Assembly: GCA_003956705.1 (NCBI GenBank)
Contig: QZCP01000141.1
Coordinates: forward strand, 1 to 64,000
Origin: Brevipalpus yothersi
Taxonomy: Eukaryota; Arthropoda; Arachnida; Trombidiformes; Tenuipalpidae
DNA: 64,000 bases
Reading direction: 5' to 3'
Positions within the stretch are counted from its first letter, which is position 1. The number at the start of each line of letters is the position of its first letter. Made by a program: the position numbers and the translations under genes. The notes beneath the pieces are model-generated. The model saw nothing but the letters and a program-made list of their open reading frames with translations, searched no databases and was not told where the DNA came from. Positions 12,510-25,400 of this stretch are shown piece after piece.

Positions 12510-13153
12510 ATGTCCACAGCATCATCGAGTGGAGTGATTGATAAAACGTGAGTATAAGTTGTGGATTGATTTTTCAAGTTGAAATTTGTTGAGAAGATAT
12601 GTTTGGATGTTAATTGATTTTTTATCTTCCTTTCTCTAGAGTTGTTATCAATCCAAATGCACTTGTTTGCAAAGAGCAAGCAACAATCAGAGGAGATGTC
12701 GTTATTGAGAGTCGTACAATTACTCATCCAACTGTAACGATAATCGCTGAGAAGGGACCGATTCGCATTGGAGAATCAAATTTGATCGAAGAATATGTGA
12801 CAATCATCAATCGTAGTGATAAACCCATGATCATTGGAAATTATAATGTGTTCGAAGTAGGTTCCTACTCAGAATCTCTCTCAATTGGAGATAATAATGT
12901 GTTGGAATATCGAAGTCGAGTTGGTCCACGATGTTTTCTCACCAATGGCTGTATCATAGGAGCTCTGTGTAATCTGGATGTTGATGAAGAATTGAAAGAG
13001 AATACAGTCATATATGGACCTGATTGTAAGCGCAGAATTGCTATGGAAAAGCCAGCTCAACAGAATTTTCAATTAGATTTCCTAAGAAAAATAATGCCCA
13101 ATTACCAAAGGCTTGTTCAAACATCGAAGCCTGAAAATCAGCCGACTGGTTGA
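12510..13153 (+). CDS. DCTN6: Dynactin subunit 6 (p27)
   Basis: Exons 12510-12547 and 12640-13153, with a 92-bp GT-AG intron, give 183 residues beginning MSTASSSGVIDKT. The protein reads as a left-handed beta-helix of hexapeptide repeats: VVINPNALVCKEQATIRGDV, then IRIGESNLIEEYVTI, MIIGNYNVFEVGS, LSIGDNNVLEYRSRVG, and CIIGALCNLDVDEELKENTV with VIYGPDCKRR. This is the DCTN6/WS-3 pattern. In the family the protein sits with DCTN5 in the pointed-end subcomplex of dynactin, the activator of cytoplasmic dynein. Length fits the family (about 190). The start ATG is in the short first exon; phases join exactly. It is head-to-head with the TFPT-like gene and tail-to-tail with CIAO1. Confidence 0.95.
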
Positions 13154-13514
13154 CATTTTGTATTTTTTTATTCTCTAGTTGTTTTCTTTAATGAAAAGTT
13201 TTTATATAAACTTTTTTGTGAGCTATAAAGTTCTTCTTCAATAATTGAAAATATTTGACTCTGAAAGAATGGCCATTGAGTACAGGTCCTTCCAGAGCTT
13301 TTGAGTTACTTTCAAGTTGTAGGATTAGGTTTAGATGCCTAAACTTTTCAAGAAAGCAGCAATTCAAATTCAAGATTCTGGATTGTTTGGGATACTTGGA
13401 AAGAATTGAAATTTTCTTTTGAAATTTAATTTCAATTACACACCCAGGAAAAGTTTCTCTTCCATGGACTAGTAGAAAAATTATCAATTACATCCAAAAT
13501 GAGTGTAAATACTT
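13154..13514. other. Convergent 3' flanks of DCTN6 and CIAO1
   Basis: Only 361 bp separate the two stop codons, so the 3' UTRs may overlap. A minus-strand AATAAA occurs at about 13166-13171, 13 bp past the DCTN6 stop; if CIAO1 uses it, its transcript would overlap almost the whole DCTN6 3' UTR. A 99-codon minus-strand open frame here was not accepted as a gene. Confidence 0.5.
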
Positions 13515-14602
13515 TTAAATGATTTCTTGCACGCTCCACAATTTAACAGTTGAATCATCACCGCAAGAGGCTAAAATAGAAGAATCTATTGGATTCCAAG
13601 AAACAGCGTTCACATCACAGGAATGAGCATCTTGGACCCTTGTCAAGATTTCAAAATTATCAGGAGAAGTTTCACGATATACACAAATAGAATTATCTCG
13701 GGAGGCAGTGGCGATAAGGTTTTTCGACCAAGACACATCATATATGGCACGAGAGTGATAACCGGAAAGAGTAGCTATACATGTCCAATTAGATTCACGA
13801 GCTTTCCATATTCGAAGAGTTTTATCATCCGAAACTGAGGCCAATCGATCACCAGAGTCACTAAAATCAATAGACCACACAGTGGATTCATGTTGCTCTA
13901 ACGTTTGATAGCATGTCCAATCATCTTGATCAGGTCTATGGAATCTTATGGTATTATCGTAACTACAGGAGGCCAAAAAATCACCCGATTTGTGCCATCG
14001 AACTTTTTTCACATCTTGTGTATGGGCAGTTATAACACTTGCACACTCAAATTCACCTTCTTCAACTTTTTCCCACAACCAAACAGTCTTATCACGACTA
14101 CAAGTGGCCAAAAATTTCATCGACGGTGACCATGCAACACTTTTGACTTCATTTTCATGTCCCTCCAAATTGAGAACACAATCCCATTGACCAGATAAAT
14201 TTTCCCATATAGTTGTGGTCGCATCGAAACTACATGCTGCCAATTGTTTACCATCAGGAGACCAATCTACACTTCTCACCGTTCGAGAGTGTCCATCAGA
14301 GAGTACATATTCACATGACCATTTTCCTTTATCAACTGTTGAAGGAGGAAGAAAAAATCGATTAATATTCCCAACATCCTCAACACACATTCAGTATACA
14401 TGTAAATCAATGAAAATTTCAAAAGTTCTCCATTCCAAACATACACACACATCAGCACACAGTACTTACTCTCTTGTTTTCCCCATAACCGAATAGTTTT
14501 ATCCGATGAACATGAAGCTAATTTGGTTCCACAATTTCGCCATGCAATCGACCACACTTGATCATCATGGCCTTCCAGAGTAACAATTGGCTTAACAGCC
14601 AT
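13515..14602 (-). CDS. CIAO1: CIAO1, cytosolic iron-sulfur assembly WD40 protein
   Basis: Exons 14602-14470 and 14335-13515, with a 134-bp GT-AG intron, give 317 residues starting MAVKPIVTLEGHDDQVWSIA. The open frame extends further upstream only with a GTG, so the ATG at 14602 is preferred. It is a seven-bladed WD40 propeller: repeated GH...W motifs with signatures such as LASCSSDKTIRLWGK, AACSFDATTTIWE, LEGHENEVKSVAWSP, LATCSRDKTVWLWE, HTQDVKKVRWH and HESTVWSIDFS, characteristic of CIAO1. In the family, CIAO1 with CIA2B and MMS19 forms the targeting complex that delivers 4Fe-4S clusters to cytosolic and nuclear proteins. Length is slightly below the usual ~335. There is no frameshift or missing blade. 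Confidence 0.95.
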
Positions 14603-17600
14603 TATGTTATCGGATAATTTATACACACAATTTATTTACACTTTCAAGAGACTTTCAAGCTTCTAGAATGTTGATCAAATTGAAATTGAAACTTTCGATT
14701 TGCAAAAGCAAAATATTTTCATTTTTGATCAACTTCAGTTCGAGGCATGAAGATGGCGCTAATTTTATCGATATCGCAAAAATTTTTTGATAATTAAAAT
14801 TGATTAATTTTAATTCATCTTTTCTCATCAGAAAGTGAGGACATTAATTTTTCACTACAATTAATCAAGATATATTGATTGCAATTTGTTGGAGTAAAAA
14901 AAATTGCAATTTATCACCAGAATTTGAGATGTGTGTTGGGAAATTCAAATTTTTTTCTCTCGCTAAACATGAATAGCAAAAGAGAATAATTTATGATTAG
15001 TTAATGTGAAGAAATTAAAATAACTTTGACAATGAAGATTAAGATTTTACTATGAATTATGAATTAGTCAAGGTTAAATATGATTAGAATAATGATGAAA
15101 AGTTAAGAGGAATGCTCTCATAATTGATGTGTAAATAATACGGAAGAATGTAGAAGTAGATGAAATTGAGGATCATTTCAGTCAAATAACTAAGATACTG
15201 GGAAAAAAGAGTTCGGAACGAGTCTTGAGCGAGAATATGTAACACGAGTTATGAATCTTTTTCGTTAGACACACAATTTCACCACCAAGAAGTCTAGTAT
15301 GATTAGATAACATAGACACCACGATAGCCTCCTAGAGTGAGTTTTATTTCTAGTGGAATTCATAAGATGCAAGCTAACCGGTGAGTATGTACACTGTTGA
15401 AAATGGAGCAAAAAACTATTATCTTCCGGTTGAGAGTTTTTCATGTGTGCGTATGTGTATATATATGCCTGCTCACAATCGGAAGTAGAATTTGATATGC
15501 AAATTCAAAAAGTTATCCATAGACTTGGCCCCACTTTGGCTAAGAGGATTACAATCATCGGAGCCGAGAGTTGATGCAGGTTCATTGGGTAGTCAGGGAA
15601 AGTGAATCGATGCCAAATTGTGGCAGCCAGAATGATCATTAGACTCACAATCGTACTAGTTCTTTCTCATTCTCATGAGAATTTGGCTCATCATCACTAT
15701 TAAGTCATAATATGGAGAGTATTTATGTATGTCACCAAGAGAGAGATAGATGAATGGAGAGCGAGAGAGAAAGTTTTTGATTCACCTTTGAGCTATGTAA
15801 TCAATGATTCCCTAGAAATTTCTCATTTCATCCAGGGAAATTTCAAAAAGTTTCGATGTGACTAATTTTGCTTCTCCAAAATGACTAATTGAGTGGATGG
15901 GAAATCAAATTGATCTCAAATGTGCAGCTCTCCAGAGTGGAAACATTCCATCAAACTAAACTTTACCAAATAGTAATACTTTTATATTCTCGATTCTAAT
16001 TTGGATTGCCCATTCAAATTTGGGTGAATTATTTGTGATTTTCATCTCATTCACACTGAATCTGCCACTGACATATGTGAACAGTGAATCTTTTTCCAGT
16101 ATTGAGGTTCATTCATTTCGACATTTGATTGGCAACTGTGATTGAACTTTGCCTAGTAGATAAAATTCGCTTCCGCTACTCCTGAGATGAACTCAAGCCA
16201 ATAAAATTGGATCGTAATAACTTATTCAGTGGCATCAGATTTTTTCTATTTTCATACCAGTTGGGTGCGAAAAATTTTTCTAATCAAAGTCATCATTTTA
16301 TGGACAGAAAATTACTTTGGCTATCTGATTTTTTGACCCGAGAATTGTGTCAATTTTTTCACATAATAAAAAGCTACGAAAGTTTGAGCGAACAATTTCC
16401 TTCAATCAACCATATCTAACAATGATTGCCTAAATTCATGGCTAAATCTGTTGTTCAAAATAAATTGAAGAAAAGCCCGCTGGGTTAGCTTTTTTGGTAA
16501 GGATTAAGGATGCCCCAAATAATCAGTCAATGAGATTTACCGATAAAGTGGAAGGCATAAAAATTGGTTGGAAGCTATGGTGAACATTGGAAAAAATATT
16601 GTTACAAACGGAAAAAACTATCCTTGTTTACATGGAATTAACCTGAAAATTTTCATTAAAAGTATTTTCAACTGTCACCTCGTGGCTCCAGTAAGATAGA
16701 GATGAAAAATCAAGCTGAGCTGTTGAAAGTGATGAGAATAAGTTGACGATTGAAATCGATGGCTAAGGCGGTCCTGGATCCTGATGTACACCGAGCAGGA
16801 GCAAAAGATGAGGATCAAGTTGGATGAGAGCAAGAGAGAGAGGCTGAGAGAGAAAAAGAAAGAAGTCATCAATCGTTGTTCCTTTCAGTCAGCTGCTGAA
16901 GAGTCTGTGGAAACTTATTTCATTTTTCATATACATACACAATTCTTGCTTGACGATCAAGTTTTTTTTCATACTGTTTTCTTTTTTGGATTCCTTCTCT
17001 TCCACAATTTTTGCCCGATTCTCCTTCAAGATACTGATCGGAAAATTTTTCAATCCTTCTACTCAAAAATTTTCTCATATTTCTTCTTATCGTCATTCTT
17101 ATTCTGTGAATTTCATTCCCGAAAATAATATATATACAGATATTCACTCGAAACTCTTCAACAGTATTTGTCTAATATATCTCTCTCTCCATTTCGTGTA
17201 CTGTATTTACTTTAACCAAGCAAAAGTTTTTCCGGCTAACTTCATCACTTCATCTCTCTCCTCTCTTCCACTCATCTTTCATATATCGTGATCATCGCTC
17301 ACATTTTCGTCAATTTGAATTATCAACAAAAATTATTTCACTTTACTCAGCAAACTTCTACCGCGTGGAGAAGAAGAAGGCCAAGAAAAGTGATCCACAC
17401 AACTCATATGTGAAAGAGTTTTATGAGAAGCAAAAAAAAATTCAAGTGCTTCCTTCGAAAGTGTGTATTCCTTCTCTAGTCTCTTTCAAGCTACTTACTT
17501 TTTTTTCAAATCCAATCAATTATCAATTATTTTGTTGATCTATCAAAGTTTGACTGTTTTTCGAGCCTCTCTTTCTCTTCTCTCTCTGCTTCTTTCTCAC

Positions 17601-18555
17601 ACGTTCATACACAAACCATTATCATGTACATCCCAACAAACACTTAAACACCCACTATTAACCATCATTGCTTGATTATCGATGTGTTTTCTTCCTCCCA
17701 CAAAAATTTTCAATCGGCTATTTTCATCTTTCAAACGTTGAAAACATCGTTTCAAGTGGTTTTCTCGAAATTATGCTGAACTATTGCTACAAATTCTATT
17801 GAATCAACTTGAAAGTGATTATCATTTCTTTCAGTTACTTTCCATCCGATTTTGATGTGCTTGCAAGTGATTTCCAAAAAGATCCAGTATATCTTTCAAA
17901 CTTTGTGAATGTATCAAGAAAATTAACCAAAAAGTAACAGAACAGTTTCTCAATTAGTTTCCTTACTCAGCTGAGTGTGTATATGTGTATGTGTATGTTC
18001 CAAAGATAACGGTTAACGTTCTCTCGATAATATACTACTGCTGATTGATTGATACCATTACTGATTGATTGTGGAGATGTTTTAGTTCGTCTAAAGTCTG
18101 ATGAGACAAAAATCAGTGATAAAAGATGAATGGAAACGTGCCTGTTGATGTGATTCCGATTCCATGTTGCTCATATATTCTCATTTCAACTACTCACTTC
18201 TGAGATTTTCATGATCCTCTACTTCAGCGGGAACAGAATACTCTAAATCAATCTTCTTATTTATTGCTAGATGAAAGAGTGAATAGTTTTCAAAAAATTT
18301 CGAAAAAAATCACTACTAATTAGTCTGAAGAGAAAAGAACCTCACAGTTTCCTCATAGTAGAGTAGAAACACAGTGGAACGATCATCTATCAGCATATTT
18401 CAATGATTAACAATTTTCTACCATTTAAAAGTGTATTCATCGAAAAAATTTCAACTCAACACTATGAATATCATCAGAGATCTAATAATTGTCAAAAATT
18501 TTACTTCCCGATAATTTATGATCTATTCTCAATTGGATACTGATTCCATAGAGCA
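14603..18555. other. Intergenic region upstream of the class B receptor
   Basis: No gene was established over about 4 kb. At 17351-17460 a 110-nt segment is flanked by an acceptor-like actcag and a GTGTGT and is open in one frame with lysine-rich protein-like content; it could be an exon of an unmodelled transcript. A second open segment with GA-derived Arg/Glu content occurs at 16784-16930. The end of the region may contain the 5' UTR of the receptor gene. Confidence 0.5.
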
Positions 18556-18687
18556 ATGATCAAGTTCCATGTTTTATTTTCAAATCTTATTTTGATTACT
18601 CTTGTGTTGTTGATCGCCTTGATTTCAAAGGTAAGCCCTACACATAAAATACTCTATTCTTGTAAAGCCATTATTCTTCATCTTTCA

Positions 18688-18729
<42 letters not shown>

Positions 18730-20908
18730 TTTTTCTTTCTCTCTTCCTTCCTTCCTTTCTCTTGAGAATCATGAATTGATGGCTAGTATTGGGAATGATA
18801 AATCTTGGTCACTTGTGGTCACAGTAGACAGATTGTGAATGAACTGATAGATTTGGTTCTGTGTAATCATGAGGAAATCAGATACTTTATTTTGCATATA
18901 TACACATACAAAGATAAAATAGGTGGGTCTGAGAACCAGATCTAGTAGACAAGATGATCGAAATTTGAGAACAGACAGACATACATACATACACACACAA
19001 AGTTTTTTTCGGTTGATGGTTAAATGTCCAATGAGAACTTATTATTATGCAAATGCTATTCATAGTCCCACATGTCATCATGATAATCCATTATAGCCAT
19101 GATATAGAATAGAACAATAGCACTTTTGTAAATGATAACAATTTTCTTGCATAATTGATCACTTTTGCAGAAGGTAATCGTTTTCAATTTGTCAGATATT
19201 ATTATACCATACTTAGCAAGTGGCTAACAGTTATTCTCAGGAGGGATCACTTGCCAAAATGCTGAATTTTCTAAATCAAAGCAAGGGTTTTTTTTGGATA
19301 TTTTTTTCTTATTGTACACACAAATTATGGGACAAAATATGATCACACAGAGTCATGATGAGCCCAGGAAACATGAAGGAAGAGGGAAAAAGTTATTCTA
19401 TTCTCTGTTGAAAGAAAATTGAATTTGAGTGGAGAAAAGTTATATTGCTTCTCGATTTTGAGTGTAAAAAGGGTTGAATTTTATGAACAATATGCTCATT
19501 TGCTCGGTAAGCAAAAAAGATATAAAAAAAAGATTTCAATTTCATGATATTGTTCGAATAAACGCCTCATCAATCTCACTCAGATGAATTAAACTTTTCA
19601 CCAGAATTTTCCTTACTCTCATGATATCATAAAAATATTCTCTTTCTCTCTCTCTCTCTTTTTTCTTTTTTGGCAATTTTAAGGGTAACTGAACACTTCC
19701 ATTTTTTTCACTCTCTTCTCTCTACACTTTCATTAACAGGTTGATCTGAGCTCTGATCAAGAATCAGAGATACATTGTCGAACAGAAATAGGAGCTTATC
19801 TTCCATTCGAAAATTACAAGCTTGATACTTGCGCAAGATGTTATTATTATATGCACGATGAAGCATTTATCAATAAGCTCAAGTAAGTACAGAACTTTTT
19901 CTCTTCCTTCTTTTCTCCTCCTTTTTTTCCACTAAGCTCACATGATGCATCTACATATACTAGAGAAAATGGGATTCAAGTGTGTTTGTGAGTATGAGAG
20001 AGAGAAAAGATTTCAAAACCTCTACTCAATCTTTTTTCAATAGTTTCAAGATTCATTTCGAATTCATATATAATACTACTGTTGCAGTATGAGATAGTAT
20101 CGAGACTGAATCATGTCTATTATCGAGTTGTATGTCGTCCGAGTAAACAGACAATGTTGAATGTCAGAATCGGAATAGCTCTATTTTTCGTTCAGAAATC
20201 CATCTGTCTATTTGTGTGTCAAGATTTTCTTTGAACTTCGATATTTTCTATCTCTCTCTCTTTCTCTCTTTCTTGTTGAGAAAACATTCGAACATGCTTG
20301 TTGATGTTTGGATAGTTAAATTCATCAATTTCTTGCTTTCAGAGAAAGGATTTTTCCTACTCGAAGAAACTCAATCTTCTTTTCCACCCAGACTTTACCT
20401 TGAAATTCTGTCTCAATTTTTGATTTCATTGTCGATCAATCTTACCCTGTGATCTGGAGGAAATTTGAAATTTGGAGGGGAAAGTCTCAAAATGCGTTAA
20501 ATACGTCTAAATCACATTCGAAATTCATTTCTTCCCAAAATCCAGTAGAGTGAAATAGATTCTCGTTTCCGAATTGAATCGTGGAGAAATTTTTTCCAAC
20601 ATTCTAAGAAATGATATTTTAAGGCTATAAAAATTTCCCAGTTTGTTGGCATCCAAGAAAGTCATTTGCATGGCTTTCAAGGGAAGAAAACAATTGAGAC
20701 CATATCGAATGTTTTTCATTTTCATTGTTCATATTGAACTTTTGAATACTCACTAAATCAGCTAAATTATTGGTTTTTACTGGTGATCATACCATTGTTT
20801 TCCCTAGCAATCGGCTTACTCATTTGCATCACTCTTTTATATCAGTTATTTACATTCCTTCCGCTTCATGGATGCATAAAAATTTTCATTTCATGGCTCT
20901 CGAAAATA

Positions 20909-20962
<54 letters not shown>

Positions 20963-22058
20963 AGAATGTTCAATATGTTGAATCTGATCATGAAAATCTT
21001 TACACTGTTGCTCCGATTTTAACGAGTCGTTGAGATGAAATATTTTACGCTCATCACTGTATAATATGGAATGCCCTTCAGTTATTAATTTTTCAATATT
21101 CATCAGATGAAAACCGTGATTCCGATAGTGGAAGAAGGATGAACTGTGCTTTTTGGAATGAAGTGTTCAAATTCTGTGAATATCCTTTTCGAATTTGCCC
21201 AAAAATGTATGCACCCATACATTTGTGTGTGTGTGTTGAACTAAACTGGAGAAGATTTTGTTGCCCAATGAATTGGAAACCCTCATATTCATGACATTGG
21301 AAGAGGAGAATGATTTAATGGTAGAAATAATATTCTGCACCATAGTTGGAATAAAGTATATGTATATATATAGGATCCTCGACAAAACAAGACATATTCA
21401 TTCGCCAACACTCATACTTCTTCTCATTTGAATAGATCCACTTTTGATGTATCTGTGAAAAATTTTCAACAGACCAAATATTTTTCTCTTACTTGTCACT
21501 TCAAATAAATTCATTTCCAGAACTCTTGAATAGAGTACATTTGGTTTATGTGTGAAGAACGTGAGATCAGAATAGTAGAATGTTGAATATTATTATACTT
21601 ACGAGCATAGAGAGAGAGAGAGAGAGAGGAACAAAAAGGTTGCATGATATAACATTCAATTTTATCATCATTCTTTTTCTTTCATCTTTACACACATATA
21701 TTTCCATCTCCTTCCGGTTCTAGCAACATTATTGACTTGTCAGTTTCGATTCTGATTGTATCACCATCTCAATTAGGTTTCCCTGTGGAGTATGATGAAG
21801 TGTAGAGGATGGATAATTCATTTTTTCTCCCTACACGTCCACACACAGAGAGAGAAGAGCGTGTGAAATTGAAACATCACCAGTTATGATGATGACAAAA
21901 AAAAGTGACACTACTCGCATCAATAGGATGTTGAGAAAAGTATTCTTTTGCCAGTTGATACAAAGGATTTCCATGTGCACTCGAGAAGTTTGATTCTATA
22001 TGCTCTTTCTCTCTCTTCCTCTCTTTTTTCTTGTGTTCCCTTGTACATGTATGTTGTT

Positions 22059-22113
<55 letters not shown>

Positions 22114-22378
22114 NNNNNNNNNNNNNNNNNNNNNNNNNNNNNNNNNNNNNNNNNNNNNNNNNNNNNNNNNNNNNNNNNNNNNNNNNNNNNNNNNNNNNNN
22201 NNNNNNNNNNNNNNNNNNNNNNNNNNNNNNNNNNNNNNNNNNNNNNNNNNNNNNNNNNNNNNNNNNNNNNNNNNNNNNNNNNNNNNNNNNNNNNNNNNNN
22301 NNNNNNNNNNNNNNNNNNNNNNNNNNNNNNNNNNNNNNNNNNNNNNNNNNNNNNNNNNNNNNNNNNNNNNNNNNNNNN

Positions 22379-22466
<88 letters not shown>

Positions 22467-25400
22467 GTATTGCCATCTTTCTTACTCCAAAGTCTTGTTT
22501 GATATTCACTTTTATTCTCTATGGCTTGTCACCTTGAAAAATTATCCGACCAATTGGATGGATGAACAGTGTCACCATCATCATGACAGGTTGACAATTA
22601 TGATGATGTTCGTGAGTTCATGTGATAAAACCACAAGTCAAATGAAATGATATTGAAGGGCAAAAAATGAGAATATCACGCGATTAATAAGAATGTGCAA
22701 AAATTGTCCCCTATAATCTCGGTGGAGATTTCCCAATAAAGAGGTGAACGATATTGATGGCATCGTTACGTTGTATATTCAAAGATGGTGATTGATATCT
22801 CCATGAATATTTATCTGATCGATGAATAATGATAACAGTGACTTGCATGATACAATTTGAATTTTTCTCAGATTTATTGGTCATCAGCCTGTATGCTGCA
22901 CTCATGTTTTGTAGATGCTCTACTTAAGTGTTTTCCAAGTTCATATCACAATGGAAAAATTTCAAGCAAACAAATGGGCACAGAGGAATACTTTTCTCCT
23001 TGACTAACCTTATTGATCTTACACCTACATTCTCCGAAAGGTTCATGGTATTTTCTTGACGATGTGTTTGGAGGTCCTTTCATAGTGTGGACCATGGGAA
23101 AGAGTTGGTCGAGTCATGTTTCACTCTTTTTTTTTGGCGTATATGGGCTAGCCATGCTCAGCGTCTCAGTTTTCAATCTTATGGTAATGCTTAGTATTCT
23201 GTAGGCTGATGCAAGAAAATTGCTGAATATGTAAGAATGTTTCTTCTTTTGCCAAAATAACTGTCTATTGTTGAATGCTCAATCTCTAGTAGATTTTGGC
23301 CATTGTGTTACCAGGCCCAAAGTAGAGAGAATAGAATAGATGATGATCATCGTTCTTATAACATTTCAAGCTCATAGAGGGGGGAGAGAGAAGCAGAGAC
23401 AATATCAATTTAACTGTAATATTAGCATGTTCTTCTGGATAAATGGATGCCTGATATCGACCAGATGTAGACATTGTTGAGCATAATGTCAAGCTCAGCT
23501 CATTGTTTGCCCCTTATTATGATCATCATCAAAGCATTTATCTACAATAATAAACTCATCTTCACATCACCAAATTCAGCTCAAGTTCATTAATTTGATC
23601 TTAACAACTAATAGCAACTCAAAGCAAGTTGAATTGTTGCGATGAAATGTTCCATCATAAATATCTTTCATCTAATGTGAACCAGTGTCCACCTGTGTCT
23701 GGTAATCCAATTGGGCCCAAAATAGCTGAGCAAACTGGAGAAGAATAAGGCAGATAGTTTTCTGTTTTGCTGGCACAGGAACAGACATTTTGTCGCTTCA
23801 ATATCAATAATATTCCCTGAGATTTTGATCAGTCCATTACAGCGAATAGAATCTTGTAGTATCTGACAATCTCCACCAACAATCATAACAATATTTATCA
23901 TGTCTTAGAATTCATTTAGAACCCTTATTCAACAGGGAGTGCGATAACTTTATTGGACGTTCCAAAGCTACATAAGTTTCATGATAGCTAATTGAACCTT
24001 GAGGTGGTTAAGTTGTATTTACAAACGATTGATGTTATTGAAACACCTATTTTCACCGGAAAGTATTGTTTGACATTGATTTCACACATAAAACCAACCA
24101 TCAAAGCTCACGAATACGAGTCTCTCTCACATCTTATCAAAGATAGTATACTGTGCACAGAAAGAGGCTTCTATGGAAAAATTTTATCTGGATATTTTGG
24201 TTAATCATTTAAGAATTCTTTGTGTAAAGGAATTTGAGCTTTCCTAAAAACCCATTTTCAAGTAACTATTTCGATATTCCTTAAGTGGTGTTCCAGCACA
24301 AGATTCTTGAGAAAACTTGAAAGCATAGTCAGCTTGATATTTCTCTAGAGATTCCTACTTGTGTTCCATGAATTGAGTTGTTTTACGAAAAGATGTTAGT
24401 TGAAGAGGTATTTTAAAGATTTCACAGGCTTTCACCAATAAAGTGGATTGCCCACAAGTAGAGTGAAAACACGAGATTCAATAAATACTACATTACTCAA
24501 TTGCTTCTTAGGCACAAGATTTCCAAGAAGTAGGATCGAATTCCATTATTCAATTGAGGTGACAAAAAAATGCTCAACACCCAGAATGAGTTCATCAATT
24601 AGCTGTAAGAATACAGTTCAAGAGGCTATTTCAATTCTTTCGAGGTCAAATCAGACATCTTGCTTATTCTTTGTGCTTGAACATTCTCATTTTATTCCCT
24701 CATAAACTGGGTTTATTACCTCCTTTTCAGGAAGGTTTTCTCCACTATCAGAATGGTTTAACTTTCTCGATCTAAATTTGCTGAAGATTAAATTGAAAGT
24801 ATGCTTGATTTATGGATCTAAAAATACGAGTCTTCGCTCACAAAAGTATCTGTTTAGACGAGGAACTGATTCATAGAACCTGTAAATCCCAGAAAAAATA
24901 TTTTATCGATCAAATTCCTGAACCCTAAAAGTAAGATTTCCTATTGATTCAACTGTTCATAAATCTTCTCCTAAAAAATCCGATACAAACTTTCAATATC
25001 TGCATATACATGTACGTACATGCTTGATTAATCATTCAAGAACGGATTTTGAGCACAGTTAATGGCTTCTCATGACTTGAAAATTAATAACACAACCAAG
25101 AAACATTCTCATCCCCTTCCTTTGAATTGGGTACATATATGTAACTCGTCATCACAAGGGAATACGAATGATTCACAATCTTTCTTCGATCTCCTCTAAA
25201 ACAGAAAGAGCAAAGTAGAATTGAATAGTGATAAATTAGCTTTTGGGAGTACTTTCCCCACATTTGAAATATTTATTCCCTAATCATAAGTGTAGGAAGG
25301 ATGTTGAAAAAATTTCATGGGAAATTTTGTATCTTTTTTCGATTCATTCTTAGTCGATGAAATCGAGGCGACGAAATTCTTTATCCATAAAATAACGGTA

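Noticed and set aside
13188..13487. 99-codon minus-strand open frame between DCTN6 and CIAO1
   Set aside because: No family resemblance, lies in the convergent 3' UTR interval, and composition matches AT-rich background.
14602..14626. Eight extra N-terminal residues for CIAO1
   Set aside because: They require a GTG start; the ATG at 14602 matches family length.
20783..21022. Hydrophobic open frame resembling a membrane protein
   Set aside because: No ATG start, read-through into a CT microsatellite, and lies in a receptor intron; T-rich DNA gives hydrophobic residues by chance.
21877..22650. Long open frames of RERERE and SLSLSL residues
   Set aside because: They are translations of CT/GA microsatellite and of the N gap, not genes.
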